From the NCBI GenBank assembly GCA_002104905.1, contig MCFE01000099.1:62001-126000 (forward strand): 64,000 nucleotides of DNA, written 5' to 3'. Position numbers and translations under genes: made by a program. Positions within the stretch are counted from its first letter, which is position 1. Every line of letters starts with the position of its first letter. The stretch comes from Basidiobolus meristosporus CBS 931.73. Its lineage: Eukaryota; Basidiobolomycota; Basidiobolomycetes; Basidiobolales; Basidiobolaceae. This document shows positions 19,024 to 30,970 of the stretch, one piece after another. The notes under the pieces were generated by a model that was not told the DNA's origin, ran no database searches, and saw only the letters and a list, made by a program, of their open reading frames with translations.

Positions 19024-20179
19024 GCTTTATCAGACTCTCCTGACTTACCTGTGGATCCCTGCCTTCTGCCCAAAGTTTTAAGAAAACTTGTAAAAGGAAT
19101 ACTCACCATTGTGGTGGTGTAGAGGTACTCCTGGGAGAAGCTACACAACTCAAGGTGTGTGAGGTGTCTGATGGGTGCAATAACCTCTGTGTCTAAACTG
19201 CTTGTGCCTTTGTCAATATGTCACTATGGAAAAAGCTCCTGCTTCTCTAGCTTCCTAGGTGTGTCTTGTGCACTACCCTGAAAAGCTCCTTGATGGCAGG
19301 TCTGAGATGTACTGTTGAAGGCAGGTGCAGTGATCAACTGCCAATCAATAAGGTAGAAGTATTACTGATAGAAGGGATGATTTATTGATGAGTGATTGCT
19401 TTCCCTTAAATACTTTTCCTGATTGCCAAGTGATTACTAATGACAAGGTTCCAGAAGATTCTAGGCATCAGTAGAAATCTGATGACATCACTAAGAGCTA
19501 AAAATATGCCAAGAATGTCCTGGAAGGATCTAAAATGCACACCACATCCAAGAAATCAGGAATCAGTAGTCTGAAACCTGTGCAACATAGAAATACCATA
19601 TATGGTATTGAAATGTCAGGGATGGTAACACAGACCTAGGTCATGTGTCACAGGTACTGATGCGGGTACTTGCCTTATGTAGATACATATACTGATCATA
19701 AAGCTGAACAACATCTGGGATAACTAATGCTAATAACTAATCAGGGTAAACATCATATGGGGATAATACTGATAATATGGGCAAAAAAAGAATGGGATAA
19801 TACTGAAAAGATAAAATATGGATAAGTATATTGTAATGACTATATGAATAAACTTGGCTGTGGGAGGTATGTTTACCCTACCACACTGTAAGTATCAGCC
19901 ATTGTCTTTCTCTAGTCTTGTCCTATAAAGGCAAAGATACCTTATCTTTGTAAAACTATTGGTCATAGCTGCATTCACTTTATTACCCTGCTGGTGGAGT
20001 TTGCAGTTGTTACAGTTTTGGAAGCTTTAGTACAATACTCTATCAAAGGAAGTCAAAACCAGTACCTTCTGAAGTGACGCTAACTTATTTAAGTTGGGGA
20101 TTGTGGCTCAATAGTTGTATTCTAGACATACTAGAGGCTTTACAAACACACAATCTAGTTAAGTATATTCCAGTATTTC
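19024..20179 (+). other. Gypsy G1 leader, interrupted by a foreign LTR
   Basis: A non-coding stretch before gag. The part at 19886-20120 ('ctgctggtggagtttgcag', 'ttggggattgtggctcaata') is clearly similar to the interior of the G2 LTR (57990-58110). The block at 19070-19109 ('acttgtaaaaggaatactcac') matches the part of the G2 LTR just upstream of it (57860-57880). The LTR at 19110-19885 separates them. No gene is seen. No confident primer-binding site follows the LTR end. Confidence 0.55.
19110..19885 (-). repeat. G2-related LTR, inverted, inside the G1 leader
   Basis: On the minus strand it starts TGTGGTAGGGTAAAC (19885) and ends ACACCACCACA (19110), the same end as the G2 LTRs at 58287 and 61083. 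The nearest relative is at 49912-50690 in the opposite orientation. It contains the shared boxes 'taccatatatggtat' and 'aataaatca'. No internal coding accompanies it, so it is a solo LTR. I could not confirm a target duplication (CCAT against CTGT). Confidence 0.75.
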
Positions 20180-20690
20180 TTGCAAGTTCATCCGCCTTCC
20201 TCTCCTACCAAGTCCAACCTAGAGCTGAACTTTGCCCAGCTCATGGCTGCCTTTACCCAACTGCAGCAAGACCATGAAGACCTTAGAAACACTCTTGCTC
20301 AGTTCCTGAACCAAAGTGTCCAGCAACCTAGCCATGTCCCAGTCTACCAAGAACATAAGTATACTCCTGCTACCATGTTCAATGGCTCTCAGAATGAATT
20401 CTGTGGCCTCATCAACATGGTGAAGAACAATCTTGCACTCCAGCCCAACCAGTACCCCACTGACCAGGCCAAAGTTGGCTTCATCTCCAACCTGCTTACG
20501 GGTACAGCTCTCAAGTGGTTCACCCCATTAGTGGAGACCAACTGTCCCCTACTCAAAGACTACCAAGCCTTTCTCACTGAAATGGAGCTAACATTTGGTA
20601 ACCTTAACCAAGCCAGAACTGCTGCCAACAAGATCAAGACCCTCAAACAAGGAAACAAATCAGAAGAAGGGTTTTATTCAGCACTCCAAA
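20180..20690 (+). pseudogene. Gypsy G1 gag
   Basis: The frame 20180-20773 begins near 'SNLELNFAQLMAAFTQLQQD' and includes the core of Retrotrans_gag: 'ATMFNGSQNEFCGLINMV', 'QAKVGFISNLLTGTALKWF', '[17 protein letters not shown]'. This is the capsid domain. After 'QGNKSEEGF' the sequence jumps, in another frame, straight into the reverse transcriptase. The Gag C-terminus, zinc knuckle, protease and RT start are therefore deleted. Confidence 0.88.
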
Positions 20691-21850
20691 TCACCTGCTG
20701 GAGCCCCAATCCTCTTTGTCAAGAAGAAGGGCGGCACCCTCAGAATGTGCGTGGACTATTGTGCTTTGAATAAGATCACAGTCAAGAACCACTACCCCCT
20801 GCCCCTGATCAACACACTGTTGGATCAGCTATTGGCTGCCCCAGTCTTCACCAAGATCAACTTGAGAGGAGCTTACAATCTTGTCAGAATCAAGCCTGGT
20901 GATGAATAGAAAACTGCCTTTCACACAAGATATAGTCACTTTGAGTACAAAGTAATGCCATTTAGTCTCACCAATGCCCCTGCTGTGTTTCAACACCTCA
21001 TGAATGACATATTCTGTGAGTACCTTGACAAGTTTGTGGTAATCTACCTTGAGAATATTCTCATATACTCCAAGAGCCAAGATGAACATGATGAACATGT
21101 CAAGAAAGTATTGAGAAAACTAGACTATGCCAGTCTCTATGCCAAGCTAGAGAAGTGTGAATTTGACCAGAGAGAAGTGTAATTTCTTGGTTACCTCATC
21201 AGCCCTGAGGGAACAAGAATGGACCCATAGAAAGTTGACTCAGTTCAATCCTGGAAAAGTCCAAGCTCAGTCAAGGAAGTACAATCCTTCCTGGGATTTG
21301 CCAACTTCTATTGCAGGTTCATAGCCAACTACTCCAAGATCATCACCCCTCTGACAAAGCTTACCCAGAAGAACACACCTTTTGCCTGGAATGAGGAGCA
21401 ATCCACCTCATTCAACCAACTCAAGAAATCATTCCTGAAGGCCCCCCTGCTTGTCCACCCTGACCTTGAGAAGCAATTCATAGTGGAGACTGATGCTTCT
21501 GATTTTGCCCTTGGTGCCATACTCTCCCAGTATGATGAAGACAATGTGTTGCACCCCATTGCATTCTACTCTTGGAAGTTTTCCCCTGCAGAGATCAACT
21601 ATAATATCTATGATAAGGAGTTGCTTGCCATCATTGTAGCCTTTGAGCAATAGACACACTACCTGGATGGTGCAAAACACAAAATCAAAGTCTTCTGTGA
21701 CCATAAAAACCTCAAGTACTTTGCAACTTCCAAAGTACTATACCAGAGACAAGCCAGATGGTCACTCTTCCTGTCCAGCTATGACTTTACTATTACCTAT
21801 AGACCTGGTGCAAAGCAAGGAAAGCCTGATGCCCTGTCCAGAAGAAAGTA
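20691..21850 (+). pseudogene. Gypsy G1 reverse transcriptase and RNase H
   Basis: From about 20690 the translation reads '[20 protein letters not shown]', '[20 protein letters not shown]', '[12 protein letters not shown]', '[15 protein letters not shown]', then '[13 protein letters not shown]', 'VQSFLGFANFYCRFI', and RNase H with 'ETDASDFALGAIL', 'INYNIYDKELLAII' and '[11 protein letters not shown]'. The RT catalytic YxDD motif is replaced by YLEN (about 21046-21060), so polymerase activity is lost. Stops interrupt at about 20909, 21182, 21230 and 21651. RNase H acidic residues (D, E, D) remain. Confidence 0.9.
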
Positions 21851-23449
21851 ATACGCCCTGGAAGAGCAAGATGATGCCTGTCAGCAAATGGAACACCCAT
21901 TGCTGAGCAAGAAGCACTTTGAGATTCTTGCCACCCAGTCCTCAAGTCTTGTCATCCCTTCATTCGTAGTAAGGATATCAGAATCCCAAGCCTCTGATAT
22001 AACTTCCAGCACCGTCAAGAAATATCTGGAATCCCTAGTTGGGCCCCCTCCCAAGTTCCCAAACATCCAGAACCTGCATTTGGTAAACAACCTCATCTAC
22101 CACAAGCAGCAGCTTTATGTCCCAGACCTTGCCACCCAGCTAGACATCATTAAATCTTGGCATGATTCAGTGGCTGCAGGCCACTTTGGTACTCCAAAAC
22201 CTTGAATGCTATCAAAAGAGATTTCTGGTGGCCTAGAATGATAACTCTTATCAAAGAGTACATTCTGACTTGTGATATTTGCAACCATGCAAAAACAGCC
22301 AGACACCAGCCCTATGAACTTCTCCAGCCCTTGCCTATCCCAGAACACCAATGGAAATCCATAACTATGGACTTCATTACTGACCTCCGTGAGTCCTGTG
22401 GCTTCAATGCTATACTTATAGTAGCTGACCAGCTGACCAAGATAGCTCACTTTATCCCTTGCTGTAGGAACACTGATGCAAAAGAAACCACTGCATTAGT
22501 CCTGAAGAATATTTTCCACCTTCATGGTATACACAGTGATATTGTATGAGATAGAGGCCCACAGTTTGTGTCCAAGTTTTGGAAACACTTCATGCAATAC
22601 CTTGGTGTTCAAGTCAAACTCTACACTGCCTTCCATCCTCAATCTGATGGCCAGACTGAAATAATCAACCAGATTCTACAGCAATACCTCCGGTGCTATA
22701 TCAATCACCAGCAAGACAATTGGGTTGACCTACTCCCTGTTGCTGAGTTTGCCTACAACAACTCAAGCCGTAGTATAGCCGGTTTTACACCATTCTACCA
22801 AAACTATGGATTCCACCCTCAGTTTGATATCCAGATTCCAACAAACCCAATGAGCCCAGATGTGGCTGAACATGCCCAAGCAATCCAGGACATTCAGAAT
22901 ACCCTCAAGGAAGAGCTATCCTTAGCTCAGGAAAGCTACTAGAAATTTGCCAATCTAAAATGGCGTCCCAGCCCTGATCTTAATGAAGGAGATTCTGTAT
23001 GGTTGCTCAGAAGAAACATCAGCACCAACCACCCTTGTGACAAATTGGATATCAAGAAACTTGGTCCCTTCAAGATGAAGAAGAAGCTTAGCCCTATAGT
23101 ATATCAGCTACAGTTACCAGCAAGTATGAAAATCCATGATACTTTCCACGTGTCCCTCCTGGAGCAATATTGTAGGAACACCTTGCCAAACCAGCAAGAA
23201 GCAACGCCCCAAGCCATCCAGATTGACCAACATCAAGAATTTGAGGTTCAACAGATTCTAGACTCCAAGTATATCTGGTCAAAGCTGTACTACTTAGTAG
23301 ACTGGATTGATTATGGTCCAAGTGACCAAACATGGGAACCAGCTACCCATCTCACTCATTATCAAGAACTAGTTGCCCAGTTCCACCAGCAATATCCTGC
23401 AAAACCTGCCCCAAAGGGAAACAGAGCTTTGCCTGGAAGAGAAGAAAAG
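21851..23449 (+). pseudogene. Gypsy G1 integrase with C-terminal chromodomain
   Basis: The order is: a His/Cys zinc domain ('HDSVAAGHFGTPKP', 'DFWWPRM', 'CDICNHAKTARHQP'), the integrase core ('SITMDFITDL', 'LIVADQLTKIAHFIP', 'DRGPQFVSKFWKHFM', 'YTAFHPQSDGQTEIINQIL'), a GPF-type module ('LGPFKMKKKLSPIVYQLQLP', 'IHDTFHVSLLEQY') and a chromodomain ('EVQQILDSK', 'LYYLVDWIDYGPSDQTWEPA', about 23240-23345). The chromodomain marks the chromovirus lineage, whose integrases are steered to marked chromatin. Damage: a frameshift at about 22200, TGA at 22547 just before DRG, and TAG at about 22942. The last part (23003-23449) is open. Confidence 0.92.
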
Positions 23450-23720
23450 TGTCATGATTACATGACAACCATGAACACCCATGCCAAGTTTTAGCTTCCT
23501 AGCTCAATTTCTAAGAGATTCTTCTGGAACCTTCTGCCACCTTCCTGAAAGTTCCTGACCATTCCAAACCATTGTTACACAATGGAACATACCATGGAGG
23601 CTTCCCATTGTATTTTTCATAGTCAAGTACCATATATGGAGATTGTTGATCCACACCTAAGTCCTTTCCTGGTCCTGCCTTGCCTAGCCCTACTCTCCTG
23701 CCTTGTGTCTATTCATAACA
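23450..23720 (+). repeat. Gypsy G1 3' LTR, internally deleted
   Basis: It starts TGTCATGATTAC at 23450, directly behind the polymerase 3' end, and ends 'tctattcataaca' at 23720. About 240 bp present in the 5' LTR between 'ccatatatgga' and 'gttgatccacacc' are missing, so the 3' LTR is 271 bp. Confidence 0.85.
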
Positions 23721-24876
23721 AGTTTGATGTGATGCCACTTGTTGATGCAACTGGGCCTGCTCCAATGGAATTGTGTCTGAATGAGCAGTTTAGCAAGTTC
23801 TGGTGGTTATGCTCTGAAGTGTGTGTGTTGACCCAACACATGTTGACTCAATGCAGGGTGCTCATGTGGAGGGTGCTGGCATAGTTTGAACTGGTGTGCA
23901 CCAGTGCACTGAAGTTGCAAAGGATGGTAAGGAATCTAGCAAGGTGTGCTGGCTCAATCTTGACACTGTTGCTTACAGTCTGTATTCTTCCTTTTGAAGC
24001 TCACCTTCTGATTCCTCAAGGTATTCACTTACCCTCTATCTGATACTTTGGAACTGTAGCCTGGATGAGTCCTGTGTGTATTGCTCTCAGAAGCCCCTCA
24101 TCTCTACTAATATATCATGTACTAGATTAGTCATTTGAGGCAAAAACTCATTCAAAACCTCTTTGGTTCCCAGAGTTGAGGCACAAACAGACAGGCCTGT
24201 CTGTACTGAGTAAGTTGCGTGCAAATTGCTCCCACATGGCTTCCTCATCAAATCCCCTCACTCTCAGCTCATTCTTGACTTCAGCACTTGTCTTTCTATT
24301 TATCTTCTTACATACATCTGCTCACATCTCAACGTAAAACTCATGCCACAGCTGTCTACTCAGATTCTTCCATCTCTGTTGACTCTCTGAGGTATGTAGT
24401 TCTGCTAGATTAATGAGTAGTGCCCAGTTATCAGTATGAAGGCTCATTATAGGCACTTTGGCCGTACTATAATCATTTGGCAAGAACTCAAATGGATCCA
24501 ACATTGACTTTACCAGTCTGGACCATGCTTGTGAGCTCAGGGATTGATTTTGTCTGGGTGGTGCTAAATATGAGTTGAGACTTAGTATAGGGACCATAGA
24601 TATGGATTAGGATACTTATACAGTAGTATATTGGCATCAACCTGGTCATATATGAAATATATAAGAAAACTAATGTGATTGTAGAATGTTGCATATATTG
24701 TGCATAATGCATCTTGGATTGCATTAACATAGATCAGCTCACATTAGTTGTAGATTTCCTATTTGAGTATAGACATGTGAGTTAAGAATAAATAAAAATA
24801 CTTGGTTATTGTTTGAGGATGATTTTTGCAACATAATGATGGGATACATGGCAATTGATGGAGATTTAATCATAAT
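23721..24876 (-). pseudogene. Harbinger accessory gene fragment H5
   Basis: The first bases after the LTR (agtttgatgtgatgcc) align to 15805 of H1. From there to about 24600 it is the accessory gene on the minus strand, including the stretch lost in H1 (24060-24230) and the N-terminal block 'HTDNWALLINLAELHTSESQ' (24597-24322). Then 24601-24876 matches the H1 spacer. All the CpG sites seen in H1 at the corresponding places are TG or CA here. No Harbinger end remains; the right edge joins Tnp2 sequence. Confidence 0.8.
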
Positions 24877-25439
24877 GTATGGATGGCTAGAGAGGTGGTG
24901 AGTTTCCTCTTTTATCATCAATGGGGGCTTTGTGGAATTACTACTACTTCTTGCTAAACTTATTCTGGGATGCAACTTACCACTTATATGGCCCAAATGG
25001 ACAGCCTTCATGTGGCTGGCAACATATTAGCCAGAGATCCTTCTGAAACCAGCATGTGTGAGGCATTGCATGACACTCAAATCAGAAAGTGCTACCATTG
25101 CAAGGTGTCTAGCATGTGAGGAATCTATCAACATATGAGGAAAGCACTTTCACACTCTGGAAATATACAAGTAGTACCCCACCTAAAGAAGCTCATGCAG
25201 TGCAGCAAATATTTTGAGGTATAAAGTACTACACCCAGTTTCAATCAATCACAAACCTATCCAACATGTTTGATGGCAAACACTATAAGTAACTAAGAAG
25301 GAAGGGTTACTTTGAAGGTATGTATAACCTTTCCTTTGCCTTGGCACACAATGAATTTTCACTGAACAATTAGTATGCCAGCAAATCCTACTGGCCACTG
25401 ATTCTCATCAGCCTGTGTCCTATGAAAGATTATCTTGAT
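24877..25439 (+). pseudogene. Tnp2 transposase fragment
   Basis: A piece corresponding to 3735-4290 of copy A: 'INGGFVELLLLLAKLILGCN'-like text, 'PACVRHC' region, the 'F(D)GKHYK' block and the 'LALAHNEFSLNN' region, ending near 'LLATDSHQPVS'. Many stops; no frame longer than about 70 codons. The left edge is fused to Harbinger, and the right edge lies just before Tnp2 terminus-like sequence. Confidence 0.72.
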
Positions 25440-25820
25440 TAACCCATCCATAAGGCCATCATAAATTCTAAGTCCTGTGACTAAGGGGTATTGATCCCAT
25501 CTGAACACCATGCAAAGACTATCAAAAAATAATTGCACCCCAGATTTCACAAAAACTTGGTCAAATTTTTCATTACAACTGTACAAAAGTGGCCTGTGGT
25601 TGGTTCTCTGCCAATTATCTCACTTTCTGATCCCTGACACTCAATCACCTCCTATGTTTGTGTGCATTGAATGGCTAATGCCTCTTTTTGACACTCCTAA
25701 CTTTCTCACTCAACCATTTCTCTTACTTTTGATGCATACAATTTGATTTATTTCTGTTGAAACTTCAGTTGCACCTCAATTGCCAATTGTGTTGACCTAT
25801 ACAAGTCCCTATACCTATAG
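25440..25820 (+). repeat. Tnp2 element left-end fragment
   Basis: It aligns with 984-1340 of copy A: CCATCCATAAGGCC (terminus with CG changed to CA), 'aaaataattgcaccccagatttcac' region, and the block 'ttatttctgttgaaacttcag' at the accessory-gene stop. It is cut at 25820 and followed by the opposite, C-terminal part of another Tnp2 copy in reverse orientation, so this is a junction between two copies. Confidence 0.7.
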
Positions 25821-28703
25821 ATTGCCTTATATGGCAAGAAACTTGACGGTATTTTGACGTCCTCACAGCAAGACTCTGATGGCTTTGTCTTGGCAGTATG
25901 ACGGCCTACCACTGGTCCTGTATAATGCTACCATACCAACTTACCAAATGGTATTTCCTTTTTCTACCTCCCCTTGTGCAATTCAAATATTCCACTGTAG
26001 AATCACCCGTTTTTATTTGCTTGCCCACCACTACCTTGCCTTGGGTATTCCACATATAGTTTGAATCAAAAAAACTATGGCCTCCTGCTTACTAGCCACT
26101 ACAAACACGCACACCTGCTACAATTAACATACTTCTATAATCTCTACTTTACAGCTTTTTAGTGTGATACTTGCAGAGTTGCCATATTCCTTGTACTACT
26201 GGTAGCATATAAATCTTGCAAACATATGCTTGGTTGTTGCCACTTCTGCCATGAATACCACCATAATATCTGCAAAGAACATCTCGGTATTTAGCCAATA
26301 TATTCCTTCTGCCTGCTGGATTCTAGTCCCCCTTATAGGTGCGCTATGGCTTTTGTATGTGTGAATTCCATATTGAATGGTGTAGAACTTGGCTTGAGAC
26401 CATGAGAAATCTGGCATATCTTGGTAGAGTTTTCCTGATAAAAACTAGTTGCTTGTAGCACCCAACCCAACTTTGCATTACTTGCTAATTACCCACTCAT
26501 TGGGGCTGCTTAGCTTCTTAATGGCATAGGCATAAGTGTCTCCATGTACACATTTGTCCTCAGTACTTTCCGACTTTCTCTGGCTGTCCTCCATGTGCCA
26601 ACTCATCACATCCATGACAGACTTGAAGGTAATACTCTTGATGAGATTGGGATATGGTAGTACCTGCAACTTGGCTTGTCTCCCTATCTCCCCACACATC
26701 TGCTCCATAGGAAACTCCCAAAAGGTTAAGCAAGGCCCAATATTCTCCACACACCATACAAGATGGAGTGGAGAATGGATACAGTAGCGGCAGAGACCAG
26801 TTTCATGTTTGTAGTATAGCTGCTCAAATCCTGTCACAAACTCCTCACACAACAGCTGTAGATGCGTCGAATTGGCATTGGTGATCTGCTGCTGTATAAA
26901 TATTCCTACAATGTCCACATATGACTCCAAATGCTTTCAATGTATTCTTGGTAGGAATGGCTCAGAACACCACTTGAAAAAATACATATCCAGTTCATCC
27001 AGTCTTTGCATTGGTATTGTCAATATGTGTATGAATATTAATTGGAGCCTGTGAGAAGTACTTATGGTAGGGGATACTCTGCAATATCTTGCCAATTCTT
27101 TCAAGTTTCTCCGGTATCTCAAAGGGCTCATTTAGCTTGAAATGCCCCATTAACAGCTTGGTCATCAGTATAGAGATATTGTTGAAAAGCAAATGCATTG
27201 CTCCCAGTGGAAAGCTTTTGCTCCAACAGATACCATCTATCTTAAGTATCTCCAGTTTCTGATTGATTCCATATTCTGGCTAATAGCTTATAGCTTGCCA
27301 ACTTTGCTGCAATTGCATGTGTACTTCTGTACATTCTCTCTGTGGAATGATGATGCTCTTAGTGCCAGTGCTTGGGTAATGATAATATGTGTGAGTTATG
27401 GAGAAAATCCCCTGGATCTCACATATTTGACAGCAATACCATCCATTGTGCCCGGAAAAACCTGCTATCTTGCTGATGGCTGGGGTATCCCCAATACAGA
27501 TAATAATATGCGCTTTTACATGACAGCCATTTACCATTATCCTGCTGGAAAGCGTACAAAATTCATCCAGCAGTGGATACAGGTAGCTATCCAGGTTGGA
27601 CAGTAACTTAAGCCCAGATACCAGTGAGACTACCATCAGATTATTGCTCTGAAACCGTAAGATGGGCAGCAGATTCAGATTGATGAGAATCAGTGGCCGG
27701 CAGGATTTGCTAGTAGAGTACTTGTTTAATGAGAATCCATCAAGTGCTAAAGCAAAGGCATGGTCATTGATACCTTCAAAGTAGCCCTTGCTTCTTAGCT
27801 GTTTGTAATGCTTTTCATCAAATATATTGGATATGTTTGTGCTTGATTCATACTAAGTGCGGTACTGTATTGCTTTGCAATATTTGTCAGACTGCATCAG
27901 CTTCTTCAGATGGGGTATGACCAGAATATATCTGGAGTGTAAACAATGCTTTCCCTCAATGGTGGTATATTCCAGACAATTTGGACACATTTTAATGATA
28001 GCATTTTTGGATGTGAATGCTATGCAACAGTTAACACATGCTGGAATCAGGACAGTCTCTGGATCATATGTTGATAGCCACATAATGGTTGTCCACTTGT
28101 ACCATGTATATGGTAAGTTGCATCCTGATATGATTTTGGCAAGAAGTAGTAATAAATCCTCAAAGCCCCCATTACTGATATTAGTAGAAACACACAACTT
28201 CTCTAGCCACAACATTACATCATTCTCCAGTAGATGGATTACTGGGCTCATTTAGCTCCATAATGTATCCTTGGCATTTGCTTCAATGGGTGTTGTCTCA
28301 CTGCATACAGGGATTTGACAAGGCTCAAACATGGTACTGTTGTTAGGGGAGATAGGCTCAAAATCCATCAGTGAACTTTCTTTGTCCAAGCTATCACTCT
28401 GCATGCCATATTCAGAAGGCTGAGGTGAGCCTAAAGGCGTCACAAACTAACCTGACTCAGTTTGTGCAAGGTGACAAAGATGGCCTTGTGCCAATATAGT
28501 AGTATCAACTGGCCGGCAAGATAATGCTGGTACAGTATCAACAATGAATGGTCAAATATGACTTGGGTGGCAAAACACTGGCTGTGATCCTTGTAATACT
28601 TCCTATGCTGTCTGCATGCTTCATGGCTAAGAGGCTTGCCACAATAGCCATATGGTCTTTTTTCTCTTCTCTTACGGTGTTGAGTCAAAGTAGTCCTGTC
28701 CAT
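25821..28703 (-). pseudogene. Tnp2-like transposase, copy B (most complete)
   Basis: Read leftwards from 28703 all blocks of the enzyme are present: 'MDRTTLTQHRKRREKRPYGY' and 'CGKPLSHEACRQHRKYY' (Cys/His start), 'ISNGGFEDLLLLLAKI', 'PACVNCCIAF' and 'CPNCLEY' (28251-27853), the 'ALDGFSLNK' region with 'LINLNLLP' near 27700, then the signature 'IGDTPAISKIAGFSGHNG' and 'YCCQICEIQG' (27636-27280), 'GHFKLNEPFEIPEKLERIG', 'LLCEEFVTGFEQLYYKHE' and 'GPCLTFWEFPMEQMCGE' (26930-26478), and the C-terminal 'CTRGG' end near 25960. These are hallmarks of fungal Tnp2/Transposase_21 proteins. Stops and frameshifts break it into about six frames, so it is inactive. It is the best reference for repairing alignments of copies A, C and D. 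Confidence 0.86.
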
Positions 28704-28925
28704 GGGGCAAACAGTTTGACCTTCAACAACATAACATTATTATATCACTCTTTGGTCAATACTCATGTGAACTTAAGACAGTCTTGTATTTGAGATATTG
28801 CACCTACATGAATGTAAGATTCAATGATGATCTGCCCTAGTAAGCATTATAAATAATGTTGAGGTGCCACATATACACATATATGTAACACTATTTCTCC
28901 TTTGGTTTGACTCACTTCCATATAT
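28704..28925. promoter_or_regulatory. Shared spacer between divergent Tnp2-element genes, copy B
   Basis: It is 222 bp long, the same length as in copy A, with 'tataaataatgttgagg' and 'cacatatatgtaacac' AT-rich blocks. Its conservation in length between copies supports a regulatory role; no promoter element is proven. Confidence 0.45.
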
Positions 28926-29662
28926 ATGCCACCAAAAAATAAAGCAAAGTTGTCTGGTTCTCAACCAAACCCTACCACTGATGGCAACAGAAGAATGGTT
29001 GGACAACAGCTTGCTTTGACATTCAGTGCAACAAGCAGGGCTACATCCAGAAAAGGCCCTGTGGACAGTGTGCCCATTGAAGGTAATAATGTGGACACCT
29101 CAGGCTCTCAGTCAAGTAGGCAATTGAGAACCTCTGCAGCACCACAAGCTGACCACTATGCTCAGGCAGATGAGAATGTAGCAAATGGAGTACCCTGAGA
29201 TGAAGATCAGCAAGTGGCCATGATAACATCCCCACCACCCATATTAGCAAGAATGCTGTCAGCTTATACCAAAGCATTAATGCAACAATTAGGTGCAGTG
29301 GCTGATAGGATAGATGCAATGGCCCAGAGAAATCAGGAAATAGTCCAGAAACAGGAAAAGTGGATAATATATGTAGAGCAATCATTATCCCAGGTAGAGA
29401 AAGCAGTATCTTTGCTGAAAGAAGGAACTCAAGTAGCTCAATGTCACAGCCAAGAATTGAGCCATTTCCCAATGTAACAGCAGAGGAACACCATACAGTC
29501 TTTGAAGCACAAAGCAGTGAGCAAAGATAAAGCCCACAGAAAAACCTATCACAGCATGGGAGGGAGACAATGTGGTGTCTATACCAAAGCCTAAAAATCA
29601 AAACACATTGAAGATCCATTAAGCCTCTGAGTGCAATAATGAAGAGTGGGCTAATATACAAG
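28926..29662 (+). pseudogene. Tnp2-element accessory protein, N-terminal part, copy B
   Basis: From 'MPPKNKAKLSGSQPNPTTDG' the frame is open to a TGA at 29196-29198 and then continues in the same frame to 29477, about 184 codons in all. Visible parts: a basic start, a Ser/Thr/Gln-rich stretch, and a helical run 'LMQQLGAVADRIDAMAQRNQ' followed by 'KQEKWIIYVEQSLSQVEKAV', which looks like a coiled coil. Copy A lacks the middle 315 bp. After 29477 the homology with copy A continues (to about 29662) in other frames. The downstream part resumes at 30971 after an inserted LTR. Family unknown; possible oligomerising or end-binding partner of the transposase. Confidence 0.65.
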
Positions 29663-29712
29663 TGGCCGTCAGAAGTCTAGCATGACATCACATTAAGCCT
29701 GGCATACCATGG

Positions 29713-30970
29713 TGTGGGTTATTACTGACTATACTTGGTGAGTCGGAGAGCTTGTAGGTCAAGTCAGTACCACTTGGCTCAGAATAGCTTCCAATAGAAG
29801 GTTGCAAGGTAGTAAAGACCTGTGTTTATTCCGTCAAAATCTTTCTGTCCTCTTACTTGGTTCAATTGGATAGATATATATATATCACTTGGGGGGCTAA
29901 GAAAATAGACAATGTGTTGTAAAATAGGGGTGTGAACTTTGGTAATGGAAAGTATTCCATTACTACAATATCCCATACCAATATTGCACTCATTTCTATA
30001 TTTTGCTTTTTGCTATTGTAATACAATTCAATCTGCACCACTGCAAAATTTTAGCATTGTATCACATGTATTGCTTGCGCATTTGGCCAAAAACTTTGAT
30101 CCTTCAGAAATATCATATATATGACTTCCACAGCTGATAAATAAAAAAGAGCCTCTCTTTCCAGAATCTCCACACTACAATTACAAGTTTAAAGGTTTTA
30201 AGACTTCCCCTGCATCACTTGTACTGTTGAGTATTCTGACTTTGATTGGTACTACATCAGTAAAGAGACTGCAAAGCTCACAAGAATCAAATCTAAGTTC
30301 TACAAGAAACTACCACTTTTCTGTTGGAAAAGTCCTCTCTAAGAAGCCCTTTTACTCTAAAGATGCCCCTTTAGACACCCCTTTAGTCTAAAGTCCACTT
30401 TAGAGACCACTACAAGAAGCCCCTTTGCTCTAAAGATACCCCTTTGAGTCTAAAGACCCCTTTAGAGACTTCTACAACACACACCTTTGGGTTAAAGGGG
30501 AGCTCAGAATTTGCATATTAGGAAGTATTTTCTCAGAAAGGAAAGTGACTTCTAAATAAGGAAAAGTTAAAATAAAAGTAAATAAGCCCATTAGTCAACA
30601 GAAGATCAGAACACTGCTGTAGAAGTGAGAAACACTGCCTATAGTATATTTTGAGCCTAAGATTGAGGATATTAGTGAAAGTTATATCCTCTATTGGTAT
30701 ATTAAGCTCCCAATAAGCTTTTTCAGTATTAGCATACTGATAGTTGTTGTATATTGTTGATTAGCCTCTATATTGTAGAACAAGCCCCATACTAAACATA
30801 ATACAACACAACAGAACAACTTCCTGTTATGGTAAGTACTCTAACTAGATAAAGGCAGGAATAAGAGTGAGGACATGTGGGGGATTCACTGGGAGGATAC
30901 TGGGAGACTCTGAGTAGGACTCTGAGGAGAACTCTTGGGCAAAAAGTGGGTACTACATTTGGTACTCACA
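29713..30970 (+). repeat. Solo LTR (family LTR-T), carrying a nested LTR-S
   Basis: The block starts TGTGGGTTATTAC and ends TACTCACA, flanked by CATGG on both sides (29708-29712, 30971-30975). In copy A the uninterrupted sequence is at 2565-2590 ('ccatgatatgcc', inverted). Without the nested 876-bp LTR-S and its 4-bp duplication the element is about 378 bp. No coding capacity. A 5-bp duplication and TG..CA ends fit an LTR retrotransposon; it has no second copy in the window. Confidence 0.72.
29938..30813 (-). repeat. Solo LTR-S copy 2, nested in LTR-T
   Basis: Inverted relative to 6328-7557. It starts TTTGGTAATGG (first G changed to T) and ends ACAACACAACA, flanked by GAAC at 29934-29937 and 30814-30817. 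It is 876 bp, shorter than the other copies through an internal deletion between about 30000 and 30060. The AAAGGGG array (as CCCCTTT) is kept at about 30340-30500. Confidence 0.85.

Noticed and set aside
18511-23720. Functional Gypsy element
   Set aside because: Protease missing, RT motif YLEN, several stops, unequal LTRs and unmatched flanks.
23582-23884. A 100-codon frame crossing the G1 3' LTR end
   Set aside because: It runs from LTR into a reversed Harbinger fragment, so it is a chance frame over a junction.
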